DNA from: Tupaia tana
Taxonomy: Eukaryota > Chordata > Mammalia > Scandentia > Tupaiidae
DNA length: 64,000 bases
Reading direction: 5' to 3'
Assembly (NCBI GenBank): GCA_026018925.1
Contig: JAKSZU010000031.1
Coordinates: forward strand, 9,633,448-9,697,447
Shown here: positions 55,109 to 64,000 of the stretch, piece by piece
Position numbering within the stretch: position 1 is the first letter of the stretch
Layout: each line of letters begins with the position of its first letter
The notes under the pieces: model-generated
Seen by the model: the letters and a program-made list of their open reading frames with translations, nothing else
Databases searched by the model: none
Told to the model about the DNA's origin: nothing
Made by a program: the position numbers and the translations under genes

Positions 55109-55188
55109 TTAGGCTGTTGGGGAAGCCATGACATATTTTCCTACACTGTTCTACGCGAAAACGTGTCACGACTTTCCCGATAACCCAA
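55109..55188. mobile_element. Mariner-like MITE, 80 bp
   Basis: Left end TTAGGCTGTTGGGGAAGCCA then TGACATATTTTC. Right end read in reverse TTGGGTTATCGGGAAAGTCG then TGACACGTTTTC. The paired ends are about 32 bp long and match the 2388-2460 element. Confidence 0.85.
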
Positions 55189-55278
55189 AAGAAAGGTGAG
55201 ATCTAATTTAAAAATAACACCGAATCTCATAAAACTGTTTTTGGACTTAAAAGCAAAATCTTCAAGTTCTTTTTTTAT

Positions 55279-55531
55279 GGAGAGGTTTTTTTGCTATAGG
55301 GAGCATGCGCTCGCCAGAGAGACAGAGAGAGACAGAGAGACAGAAAGTGACAAATCACCCCCCAGGGGGGATGGCCATGCCGCAATCCCTTCTCCTCCAT
55401 TCTCCTCTCGGGATCTTGGGCACGCACGCACACGCACCCCACGTGAGTTTTAAGCCACCGGGTCCGGGATGTGAACCGCAGTCGACTACATGGGAATCCA
55501 GTGACATAGCCATTACACCAACTGCTGGTCC
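55279..55531 (-). mobile_element. SINE family A1, full length
   Basis: GGAGAGGTTTTTTTGCTATAGG, head end CCAACTGCTGGTCC. CAAGTTCTTTTTT lies on both sides (55263 and 55532 regions) as TSD. The 3' flank carries a poly(T) run to 55568. Confidence 0.94.
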
Positions 55532-55533
55532 CA

Positions 55534-55568
<35 letters not shown>

Positions 55569-55572
<4 letters not shown>

Positions 55573-56034
55573 GAAGGGGAAAATGTTAGTTCTACAGACA
55601 TTTTTTTTTTCTTCAAATGTAGAGAGAGACTCATGTTTTGGATTTTGTTAATACACCAGACGTCACCATCTCCTTCCTAGAAGCAGGTGGTAATAAATCA
55701 CGCTGCTAGAAGAGCCAGCATTGAACAGCGCTGCTGAAATACAGCCTGTCAGAGGGAAGTGCATTTCCGCCATGAAACGCTGAAAGTGACCCTGCTGAGC
55801 CAAACTCTTAAACGATACCAGGCAATGGATTCACGGTTAACTACCAATAATTTGGAGGACAGCACAGTCCCATCGACAGTGCAGGCTCAGAAATGTTTTT
55901 ATGACCTCATAATTTGGAGAGAAGCGGGAGGAGTCACTTCCAAAGGCACACACGGTATTGCTGTTTTCTACAGAAAGAGTCCACTTGGCCTTTCTCTGCA
56001 AATTCGTTCGCGTTTTTTGTAGTAAGGGTGCCTA
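55569..56034. other. Unique sequence
   Basis: No feature recognised. Confidence 0.4.
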
Positions 56035-56150
56035 GACGGGCCACATGCACAGGCCTGGGCTGGACAGGTCAACCCAGGAACTGAACTCCCATAATCCACA
56101 TGGCTTCCAGCATTGCAGGATACTGCATGGCCACTGTGTCACCATGGCTG
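56035..56150 (-). mobile_element. SINE-like family C fragment
   Basis: CTGGACAGGTCAACCCAGGAA, CATGGCTTCCAGCATTGCAG and a head-like TGTGTCACCATGGCTGGG; partner of 23735-23880. Confidence 0.45.
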
Positions 56151-56168
56151 GGCTGGATTTCTGTTTTC

Positions 56169-56261
56169 CTTCCTTCCTTCTTTCCTTCTTTTTTTCTCTC
56201 TCTCCTTATCTTCCATCCTCTCTTTTTAATTTGCCGGAGAGCATGTGTGCTCACTAGAGAG

Positions 56262-56302
<41 letters not shown>

Positions 56303-56479
56303 GAGAGAGAGAGAGAGAGACCCGCTTAGGGGGAAGGGACCCCTTCTCTTCCATCTCTCCCTCCTTTCAGGAATTTGGGCAAACGTGCACACATGCCTGG
56401 CATATCTTTCAAGCCGTCAGGTTTGGGACTCAAACCGCATAGCTGGCCAGCCACCTAGCCACCGCACCATGGGCTGGCC
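56169..56479 (-). mobile_element. SINE family AV/A2 with TTCC and GA tracts
   Basis: Exact TSD CTGGATTTCTGTTTTC (56153-56168 and 56480-56495). TTGCCGGAGAGCATGTGTGC, a GA tract at 56263-56321, GGGACTCAAACCGCATAGC, head end CCATGGGCTGGCC. Confidence 0.92.
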
Positions 56480-56495
56480 CTGGATTTCTGTTTTC

Positions 56496-57393
56496 TAATC
56501 TGTGCTGTCTCCAGGGTAACGAAGGCATCCAATGTTCTGACCCTAGGAAGAGTAGTAAATGTGGAAAAGGAAAGAAGTGCACTAATGTACCCCTTAACAC
56601 ACGTGTCCACACGGCAGGCGAAACAAACATGGCATAAATTCATACGCTGTCTACACAACACCTTCACATCTACAAACTGCCCACCTGCAGATTCGGCCAA
56701 GCATGCATCAGAAATACCCAGAAGAAAAAGCCATTTGCATCTGTACTGATCACGTACAGGGATTTTTCCTTGCCGTGACAAGCATGTGAGGCATGGACAG
56801 AGCATTGGCATTGCATTAGGTATTATATAAAATCTAGAAAAGACGTAAAGTACGTGGGAGGATGTGCGCAGGTGATATACAAATACCACACCATTCATTC
56901 AAGGGACACGAACACCTGTGCCTTCGGGTGCCCAAGGGGACTCCTGGCTCCAGTGCCCTCCGATACTGCCGGAGAACCGTGTGGCATTTTACCTGCACTC
57001 TTTTGCTAATCCTCCAATCAATACTGAAATGTCAATGCTGTTCGTATCTGTTTTCCAGGCCAGGAGCCAGAGCCCAGGAAGGTTTCATCCTTCACCCGCA
57101 GTGGAGACAAGGATTTGAAACCAAGCAGGCAACTCGAGAATCCATTTTGTCCACTAGTCTTAAAGTATGATCCAGAGACCCTCGGGGATCCCTGAGAGCC
57201 TATCGGGAGGTCTGAGAGGCCAAATATTGTTTTCACGATAACGAAAAGACGTGCTGGGTCTTTCTCGTTGCTACTCTTTCAGTGGTGCAGAGTGGACTTC
57301 TGAACAGCCACGGGGTGGATGAGAACATCACTGTATTGGCCAATGGGACGAGTGCTCGGGACTCCTATGTGTTTTAAAAGATGTTTGCTTCTA
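56496..57393. other. Unique sequence
   Basis: No exon or repeat recognised in about 0.9 kb. Confidence 0.4.
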
Positions 57394-57660
57394 GGGACCA
57401 GCAACTGGCATAATGATTATGTCGCTGGACTCCCACGTAGTTGACCACAGTTCAAATCCCAGACCCAGCGGTTTAAAACTCATGCCGGGCACATGTGCAT
57501 GAGTACTCAAGATTCTGAGAGGAGAATGGAAGAGAAGGGATTTCAGCATGGCCATCCCCCCACCGCCCCGGGGGGGGGGGGTGATTTCTCGCTTTCTGTC
57601 TCTCTGGTGAATGCATGCACTGTATAGCAAAATTCTCTCTCGAAAAAGAAAAAAAGAGAT
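57394..57660 (+). mobile_element. SINE family A1/A2 with C/G runs
   Basis: GGGACCAGCAACTGGCATAA head, AGTTCAAATCCCAG B box. The central module is expanded to CCCCCCACCGCCCCGGGGGG. End GCACTGTATAGCAAAATTC. Confidence 0.92.
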
Positions 57661-58426
57661 ACTCAGTTTTAATTGCTAATATGATCAACAGTGAGAACTA
57701 TAACCATATACACAACAGACCGGTGGGTTTCCCAGTCATTGAAGAATGTCAAGGGGTCTCTGAGGCTACAAGTTTGAGAATGGTCAACCTCTCCATCTGT
57801 CTTTCCTGTGTGTGCACATGTGCCTACGTGTGTTGAGGAGGGGTGCATACCTAAAGCAGAATTTTGAAAACAATTTGGAAAAAAATAACGGAGCAAGCTT
57901 GGAAACGGTGGAAGGTACACTCTGAGAGTCGACAGACGACTTGGGCGGAGCTGCTGTTTTGTGGCTGGCTTCCCCTTTGCTATTCCGTCAGCTGCAGCTG
58001 AATTGAAACGAGATTTGCAGCTGCCTGTGTGACATTTGCCTGGCCTGCCACCACACTAATGAAAACAATTAATCAGCGTGCTTCACTTAAAACTCTACAG
58101 ATTGGTAATAACACTTAAGAAGAGACCATTGGCAATGCCGTATGAAGTTGTATTTAAATGTAAGAGGAAGACATTTCATTTAGAACTTGCTAAATGAAGA
58201 CATGCTGGGAAAACAGGGCCAGTAGCTGGGGAACCAGCTGCCTTCCTCAATAACGCAGCAAAGAGCCACTGGTGGGATGGAAAGGAAAGGCGACGGATGC
58301 AGACGTGGGAGGCCAAGAGGCGGGTTGACCAGTTGCCCATGGCAAGTCAATGATGAGGACAGAAAGATGGGAGACATGGATCAGCAGAGTGCCAAAACAA
58401 GGCACCTCAATGAAACACTATCCAGA
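57661..58426. other. Unique sequence
   Basis: No exon or repeat recognised. Confidence 0.4.
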
Positions 58427-58625
58427 AACCAGGTGTTGGTGTAGCGATAATGCAGCTAGACCCACATGCGAAAGGTCCTGGGTTCGCATCTCAGGATCTC
58501 TGTGATCTGGGCCAGCTGAGACTGGGGGTGGACTGTGAAAAGGAGACCCGGTTGGGGGCACCTGTCCCTCTGTCTTTGTCTTTCTTTCTTTCTGTCTCTG
58601 TGTCTCATAAAAGAAAGGGAGAGAT
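58427..58625 (+). mobile_element. SINE family B, good reference copy
   Basis: GTGTTGGTGTAGCGATAATGC A-box region, CCTGGGTTCGCATCTCAGG B box, GAGACTGGGGGTGGACTG body, CTTTGTCTTTC segment and ATAAAAGAAAGG tail. The intact B box identifies it as tRNA-derived. Confidence 0.87.
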
Positions 58626-58723
58626 AAAGAGAGAAAAGAAGAAGGAAGGAAGAAAGGATGGGAAAAGGGATGGAAGGATGGAAGGAAGGAAGGAGAAAGA
58701 AAACAAGAAAGAAACTGACTTAT
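58610..58723. repeat. GAAA/GGAA purine-rich tail
   Basis: Imperfect purine repeat that grew from the family B tail; the next SINE's TSD lies at its end. Confidence 0.85.
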
Positions 58724-58991
58724 GGGGCCAGCAGGTGGTGTGGTGGTTAAGGTACTGGACTCCCCACAATGGCCAACCATGATTGGAGTCTAGAACCTAG
58801 CAAGTGAAAATCATGCCAGACACATGTGCATGCATGCCCAAAACCCTGAGAAGAGAGTAGAGGAGAAGGGATTGCAGTGTAGCCATTCCCCTCAGGGAAG
58901 TAGTTTTTCACTTTCCCTCTTACTGTCTCTTCTGTCTCTCTCCAGTGAGCACATGTGCCCAATGGCAAAACAAACAAACAAACAAACAAAA
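58724..58991 (+). mobile_element. SINE family A2
   Basis: GGGGCCAGCAGGTGGTGTGG head, ATTGGAGTCTAGAACC B-box region, GTGCCCAATGGCAAAACAAAC end. TSD AAACTGACTTA on both sides. It lies 235 bp from exon 8, antisense to STS. Confidence 0.93.
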
Positions 58992-59053
58992 AACTGACTT
59001 AAAAGCAAAATCTAAATACCAGCCATCCACATCTCAGCTCACAGAACTGTTCA

Positions 59054-59494
<441 letters not shown>

Positions 59495-59607
59495 TCAATG
59501 TGGATGAAGGGTTTTTAAAAAGTTCATGGGCCTTTCTCTTTCTCTTTTCTGGAAGAAATGTATAAACTTAAAGAGTTTAATAAGGCAGGGTGGGGGAATG
59601 AAGGCAT

Positions 59608-59800
59608 TAAGCAGTGCAGCAGTAGTTCAATGCTCAGCTGAACCCACACGAAGAGGTCTGGGTTCACATCCTCCCTGTACACGCCAGGTACACGTGCCCA
59701 TGACCCAGAGTGGCTGAGGCTGGAGATGGATCATGGCACGACGACCCTGCTGGGGGTGCCTCTGTCTCACTAGGTAAATAAGTAAATAAACACACTTTAA
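59608..59800 (+). mobile_element. SINE family B
   Basis: CAGTGCAGCAGTAGTTCAATGC head, GTCTGGGTTCACATCC B box, CTGAGGCTGGAGATGGATC body, AATAAGTAAATAAAC tail. Confidence 0.82.
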
Positions 59801-59814
59801 AATAGCATATGGGA

Positions 59815-59990
59815 AGGGCCAGCAGATGGTGTGGTGGTTAAGGCTCTGGACTCCCACATGGCCGACAGCGATTTGAGTCCTGAACCTGGTAGCTTGCTTT
59901 TTTACTCTCCCTTTCTCTCTTTCTGTCTCTCTGGACAAATTGAAAAACAGTAATAATAACAAAGACATTAAAGAATTATTTAAAAAAATA
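59815..59990 (+). mobile_element. SINE family AS with A2 head
   Basis: GGGCCAGCAGATGGTGTGG head, GATTTGAGTCCTGAACC B box, direct CT segment, GACAAATTGAAAAACAG tail. Confidence 0.9.
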
Positions 59991-60114
59991 GGGGAAATAT
60001 GTGTTATGAGAAAAGTATGTGCTGTTTTCTTTACACCAAAATGAATTTATACTTTCATTCTATTTTTTTTCATGGATTTTTGAAGTCCCTTCATATTTTA
60101 TGAGCAGCATGGTG

Positions 60115-60717
60115 TGTAGGGAGCCAGTTACAAAGCATTGCCCTGTCACATGGCTGGGGCCTGCTAAGCCTAGCGTCTTTGGCGTTGACCCTGGCAATGG
60201 TCGGGGTGGCTTGCAGAGCACATGTGACAGGGGCCTGCTAAGCCTAGCGTCTTTGACGTTGACCCTGGCAACGGTCGGGGTGGCTTGCAGAGCTAGTGCT
60301 TCCTTGGCCTAGCATCATGTGATGTTGACCCTGACTTAGGTCAGGGTGGCCTGAGGAACTGGTTGCCATACTCCTTCCCAACTTTGCTGGCTTGAGACAA
60401 TCACCTGAATGGAAAAGGCCGGGGTGTTCTGTATATAAGATAATCATAAATCATTAACCCGTGATTGTACTCGTGATTATAGTTTGATAGTTACCTATGA
60501 TTTTGTGTAGGAAACCATTACCAAGAGGTCTTAGAATAAACAAATGAACTTCCTTGTACCCTCTGCATAAAAGAATGAGGAGCAATAAACTCGGGGCTTC
60601 AGTCTTGGACGGTCTTGACTGTAGCCCTCCCAATCCCATCTTTTGTCTCTTGTCTTTCTTTCTAATCCTCACCCCTGCACTCAGGTATCCACAATTACCT
60701 ACCGGCTGGCTCCGGCA
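60115..60717 (+). mobile_element. Solo LTR, class-II (betaretrovirus-like) endogenous retrovirus
   Basis: 603 bp starting TGTAGGGAGCCAG and ending GGCTCCGGCA, flanked by the identical 6-bp duplication ATGGTG (60109-60114 and 60718-60723). TG...CA ends and a 6-bp TSD fit class-II ERVs. The U3 part holds tandem repeats (60155-60360). A TATATAAG at 60433-60440 may be the TATA box, and GCAATAAACTC near 60587 the polyadenylation signal. No internal viral genes are present, so the provirus has been lost by LTR-LTR recombination. It is oriented antisense to STS. Confidence 0.87.
60155..60360. repeat. U3 tandem repeats, about 74 bp, 2.8 units
   Basis: Unit 1 (60155-60228) and unit 2 (from 60229) share GGGGCCTGCTAAGCCTAGCG and GTCGGGGTGGCTTGCAGAGC with very few differences. 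A third unit from about 60303 is degenerate (GGCCTAGCATCATGTGATG). Confidence 0.9.
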
Positions 60718-60723
60718 ATGGTG

Positions 60724-60879
60724 TAAGCTGAAGTCAAAATAATTCCTACAGGACATGGCCACGAGTATGGTCTGCATGGCTAGCTTTGCATGAGAGTCAG
60801 GAGTGATGACTCTGTGGTCAGGAAAACTCACATCTCAGGGCAACAAAGACCCAAACTGATGACCCTGGAATCTGAGAGT
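60724..60879. other. Unique sequence
   Basis: Short stretch without a recognised feature. Confidence 0.35.
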
Positions 60880-61336
60880 CCCAATATCATGTCTGCTGCT
60901 CACCCATGGTGGGAGGCCAAAGATATCCATGTCCAAATCCCTAGACCCTGGGGACCTAGTACCTTATATGGCAAAGAGGACATTGCAGATGTAAGTATGG
61001 GTTTTGAGATGAGGAGATTACCCTGTACCATCTGAGTGGGCCCCGTGTCATAGCAGGGTCCCTCATAAAGTAAAGAGGGAGGCGGGACGGTCAGAGTGAA
61101 AGAAGCAGCACAGTTTGCAACCTCAGAGACAAGAAGGCGACACATGGCTGGGCTTGGAGATAGAGGAGGGTACCCCCCCAACCAAGGAAGAGGGGGGCAA
61201 CCTCTAGAAACTAGAAAAGGGAAAGGAAAGGATTCTTCCCAGGAGAAACATAGCTATGATAACAATTCCATTTTGCCCCAGGAGGACCCATTTTGAACTT
61301 TTCATCTCCAGGATTATAAGACAATAAACTCGTGCT
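60880..61336 (+). mobile_element. Old interspersed repeat, family unassigned
   Basis: TATCCATGTCCAAATCCCTAG, GGAGATTACCCTGTACCATC, TGAGTGGGCCC, CCTCTAGAAACTAGAAAAGG and GACAATAAACTCGTGC follow in the order I know from an ancient mammalian repeat, with the same general structure as 9758-11220. Confidence 0.6.
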
Positions 61337-61530
61337 TTTTTTTTTTTTAGAATTATGTACTCAATTTTATTTATTCATTCATTTAACTTTTTAATTTGAC
61401 CAGAGAGAGATTACATAGAGAAAAAGAGTACTGGAAAGTGAGAAAGCAAGTCACCAGGTGCGGGACTCGAACTGTGGTCGGCCATGTGGGAGTGTCCGAC
61501 ACCTTAACCATCACGCCACCTGCTGGTCCC
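61337..61530 (-). mobile_element. SINE family AS
   Basis: A T run, TTTTTAATTTGACCAGAGAG, AAGTCACCAGGTGCGGGAC, head end CACCTGCTGGTCCC. The flanks AAACTCGTGC and AAACTCATGC form the TSD. Confidence 0.92.
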
Positions 61531-62105
61531 AAACTCATGCAGTTTTTGAGACACAAAACTTTTAGTCAACTGTTACAGCAGCCAAGTGTCCTCAGGTATC
61601 AGCCTTTGGTGTGCCTTAGCCCCACAAGAAATAGTGCGAGTGTTACACAGAATGGTTACAGCCAGTGCAAAGCCAGGAATGCACACATCTGATTTGCATG
61701 GCTTGAATAATGGCTTGCCCACCAAGGGGTCGTATGCTGGCATTTGTTCCCTCACGTGATGGTGCCGGGAAGTGGTGGGATTGTAGGACGGGAGGCCTAG
61801 AAGGTAACTGGGTCACAAGGGCACTGTCTTCACCCATGGTTCAGTGCTGTCAGTGAGAAGTGGGGGTGAAAGAAGAAGACCTGCTTTCGACGTGGCCAGG
61901 CAGATCTGGAGGCTGGGAGGGTGGGCAGGACACACGACAGCAGTGAGGACTTGTGTTTCCTCTTCCTCTCTCTCTTTGTCTCTCTCTCTCTCCAGGTGCC
62001 TGCTGACCCAGCTGCTTCGGTCGCCATGTGGTAATATAGCGCCCGAGGCCATGTGGTACCCGCTACTAGCACTGTGTACCAGGCAACTTCCACTCCTTAT
62101 ACACT
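61531..62105. other. Unique or old repeat sequence
   Basis: A CT tract lies at 61958-61994. Parts of 61745-61850 resemble an ancient repeat, but not enough to name. Confidence 0.35.
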
Positions 62106-62123
62106 CCTTATAAATCACCTATT

Positions 62124-62378
62124 TTTTTTTTTAAGAGGTGTTTGCTATAGGGCACATGTGCTTGCCAGAAAGACAGGGAGAGACAGAGAGACAGAGAGCT
62201 AGAAATCACCCCTCAGGGGATGGCCACGCTGCAATCCCTTCTCCTCCATTCTCCTCTGGGGATCTTGGGCACACATGGACACGCGCCTGGCGTGAGTTTA
62301 AGCCACCAGGTCCGGGACGCGAACCACGGTCGACTACGTGGGAGTCCAGCGACATAGCCATTACGCTAACTGCTGGTC
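62124..62378 (-). mobile_element. SINE family A1, full length
   Basis: AAGAGGTGTTTGCTATAGGG, head end GCTAACTGCTGGTCC. TSD CCTTATAAATCACCTATT before and CCTTATACATCACCTATT after. Confidence 0.94.
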
Positions 62379-62395
62379 CTTATACATCACCTATT

Positions 62396-63162
62396 CACAG
62401 GTATTTCCTCTCAGCCACCGACAGTAGACGACAGCACTACGCCTTTATAACCACACTAATTGAGGGAATGCTGGGTACCTACGAGGCCATCAGGGTATAA
62501 TGAGATGAAGCATGAAGGAGGGAGTGGCAGTGGCTGCAAGGGTCATCTCAGAGTGGATCAGAATGTCAGGAAAGCTCAGAGGATGTCTCCAAGTGAGGGA
62601 GAGAGACAGAGTAAGCCAGGAGAGAGCTCAGAGAGGCCAGAGCTGGAGACCACGAGGCCACGCCGGTGGGACGTGGATGGGTGCATAAGTACTCCTTCCT
62701 CCACAGAAGTGCCCCCCAGGGATTTATAATCAGCTGAACATGGGTGTGAACACCATAGCAGTTGCTCTTCCGAATGAACATTCTGGCTATAGGTATCCAG
62801 GCCCCTGTAATTCTGGCTAATGGGGATTCTGGGTTAGGAGCTTCATGACAGGGTGACACCCTGTCAGAAATCTCTCTCTCTGTCCCTGTCTGTCTGTCTC
62901 CAATAAAGAAAGAAAACAAAACAAAAACAAAACACGAATTCATACCAGGAATGTAACGGACTATTCTCAGAGAACATAAAAGCCATGAAAACTTAAAAAG
63001 CAAAGGATCTTTGTTGAAAATGATATATTCAGTAACATCCCTGATTGGATGACCACGCGTGGCATGCATGCTTGAAACACCATATTGGATGCCACAAAGA
63101 CTTATTAAAAAATAAATTAGGTAAAATAAATAGGTAACAATATAAAATATTAAAAACTTTTT
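62396..63162. other. Unique sequence; possible family B tail
   Basis: 62850-62935 (GACACCCTGTCAGAAATC, CT tract, CAATAAAGAAAGAAAAC) resembles the 3' part of family B but is too short to be sure. Confidence 0.35.
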
Positions 63163-63413
63163 TTTTTTAGGGAGTGTTCACAATAGGGCACATGCACTCA
63201 GCGGAGAGACAGAGACAGAGAGACAGAAAGTGAGAAATCACCCCCCAGGGGGGATGGCCACATGACAATCCTGCCTCCTCCATTCTCCTCTTGGGATCTT
63301 GGGCATGCACGCACATGCGCCCGGCGTGAGTTTAAGCCACCGGGTCCGGGACTCAGACCACGGTTGACGACGTGGGAGTCCAGCAATGTAATCGTTACAC
63401 CTTCCGCAGGTGC
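63163..63413 (-). mobile_element. SINE family A1
   Basis: TTCACAATAGGGCACATGC, body ACCCCCCAGGGGGGATGGCC, CCGGGACTCAGACCACGG, head ending TTCCGCAGGTGC (mutated). Confidence 0.9.
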
Positions 63414-64000
63414 GCAAAGCTCATTTCCTACAACTGAAGATTGCAGACTGAATTCCTCTCTTGGGCAAGACATGCATTCAGACGTTTTCTGTGCACTGAC
63501 GTTTAGGGAGAGCTCATACAGAATTTGCTGTGGCAGCCTCATAAGAAAGTTTAAAAGACAGTGAAAGCTCTCCCCCTTCCTCTGTCTCTTCCACATCACC
63601 GGAAGGTGAAGAGTCTCTGACAGATACTGTTATTCTTGCTTCGCCGGGACTACAACCACAAAATGGGAAGTTGAACCGATTTGCCATTGTTGATTTGCAC
63701 TGTCAATAGAGAAGCAGGAGGAGGACTCCCAGCCCGTGAATTACCGTCTGGTTTTCTTTCTATCTGATCAAGCTCACACAATTCTCACCTGCCCTTCTGC
63801 TCCATCGAGCCCACATCATTTTCACTTTACATTTAACAACAAAATAACTGATTGCTCTATCACAATAAAAAACAAAAAACAAAAAAAAAGAAAAGAAAAA
63901 AGAAAAGGAGACCTAGTTTCATGAAAGTGTTGCTATGTAGGTACTGTCCCATTGGTTAAAATAAAACAGAATAAGTAAATGGCAAAGTGGTGAACCCAAC
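63414..64000. other. Unique sequence to the right edge
   Basis: An A-rich stretch lies at 63866-63906. No STS exon is recognised. Confidence 0.4.

Larger units (their letters stand above)
59502..60103. mobile_element. ITR element split by two SINEs
   Basis: Left piece from 59502 (ATGAAGGGTTTTTAAAAAGT, TCATGG) to about 59600. The right piece, about 60000-60103, contains TTTACACCAAAATGAATTTA and the reverse end TATGAAGGGACTTCAAAAAT. Family B and AS copies fill 59608-59990. Confidence 0.7.

Noticed and set aside
60019..60742. Open frames inside and around the solo LTR
   Set aside because: They are non-coding LTR sequence. I looked for gag, pro, pol or env remnants and found none.

Overview
This is a stretch of a placental mammal genome. 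It is mostly non-coding and dense in retroposons, and it carries the last three coding exons of one recognisable gene, steroid sulfatase (STS), on the minus strand. No bacterial-style genes, operons, CRISPR arrays or conventional tRNA/rRNA genes are present. The organism is inferred from its repeats. About 75 copies of one tRNA-derived SINE (family A), 14 of a second tRNA-derived SINE (family B), L1 3' ends, L2/MIR-type fossils, mariner MITEs and a class-II retroviral solo LTR can be seen. I do not recognise family A as a primate, rodent, lagomorph, carnivore, ungulate, xenarthran or afrotherian SINE. My best guess is the CYN-type SINE of colugos (Dermoptera), but I cannot verify this without a repeat library.

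Names used below. Family A: about 75-nt tRNA-like head with A box (TAGCGTAATGG type) and B box (GGTTCGAGTCC), a unique body, a CT-rich segment, a conserved CCCTATAGCAAAAA end and an A tail. A1 is the young CpG-rich subfamily (head GGGACCAGCAGTTAGCGTAA). A2 is older (head GGGGCCAGCAGGTGGTG). AS is a short form (head, CT-rich segment, tail). AV are divergent old copies. Family B is a different SINE (B box like GGGTTCGCATCTC; body with GAGACTGGGGGTGGA). Family C is a weak third type with two copies.

Layout. Positions 1-36 kb lie downstream of STS (the gene reads right to left). I find no gene there, only repeats, microsatellites and unique sequence. The longest repeat-free open frame, at 25.2-25.7 kb, is unassigned. 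Positions 36.0-38.95 kb form a SINE-free block next to the STS stop codon and probably hold the 3' UTR, with a good minus-strand AATAAA at 36811-36816. Exon 10 is 38954-39327, intron 9 is 39328-50660 (with a 777-bp uninterrupted homopurine run), exon 9 is 50661-50782, intron 8 is 50783-59225, exon 8 is 59226-59385, and intron 7 runs off the right edge. The three exons encode 218 residues equivalent to human STS 366-583 with no insertion, deletion or stop. All splice sites are canonical, so the gene looks functional. Exon numbering follows the ten-exon human gene as I remember it. The catalytic N-terminal exons lie beyond position 64000.

Many elements are nested, which gives an insertion chronology: old L1/L2/ITR elements first, then family B and A2/AS, then A1. 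Many A1 copies still have readable target-site duplications (TSDs). By adding spans, SINEs occupy very roughly 30% of the window. I found no new multi-gene system. The most interesting items are structural: the homopurine tract and a tandem duplication close to the exon 9 splice donor, an antisense solo LTR with intact 6-bp TSD, a tail-less SINE with TSDs, a near-palindromic SINE pair, and a four-copy ITR element.
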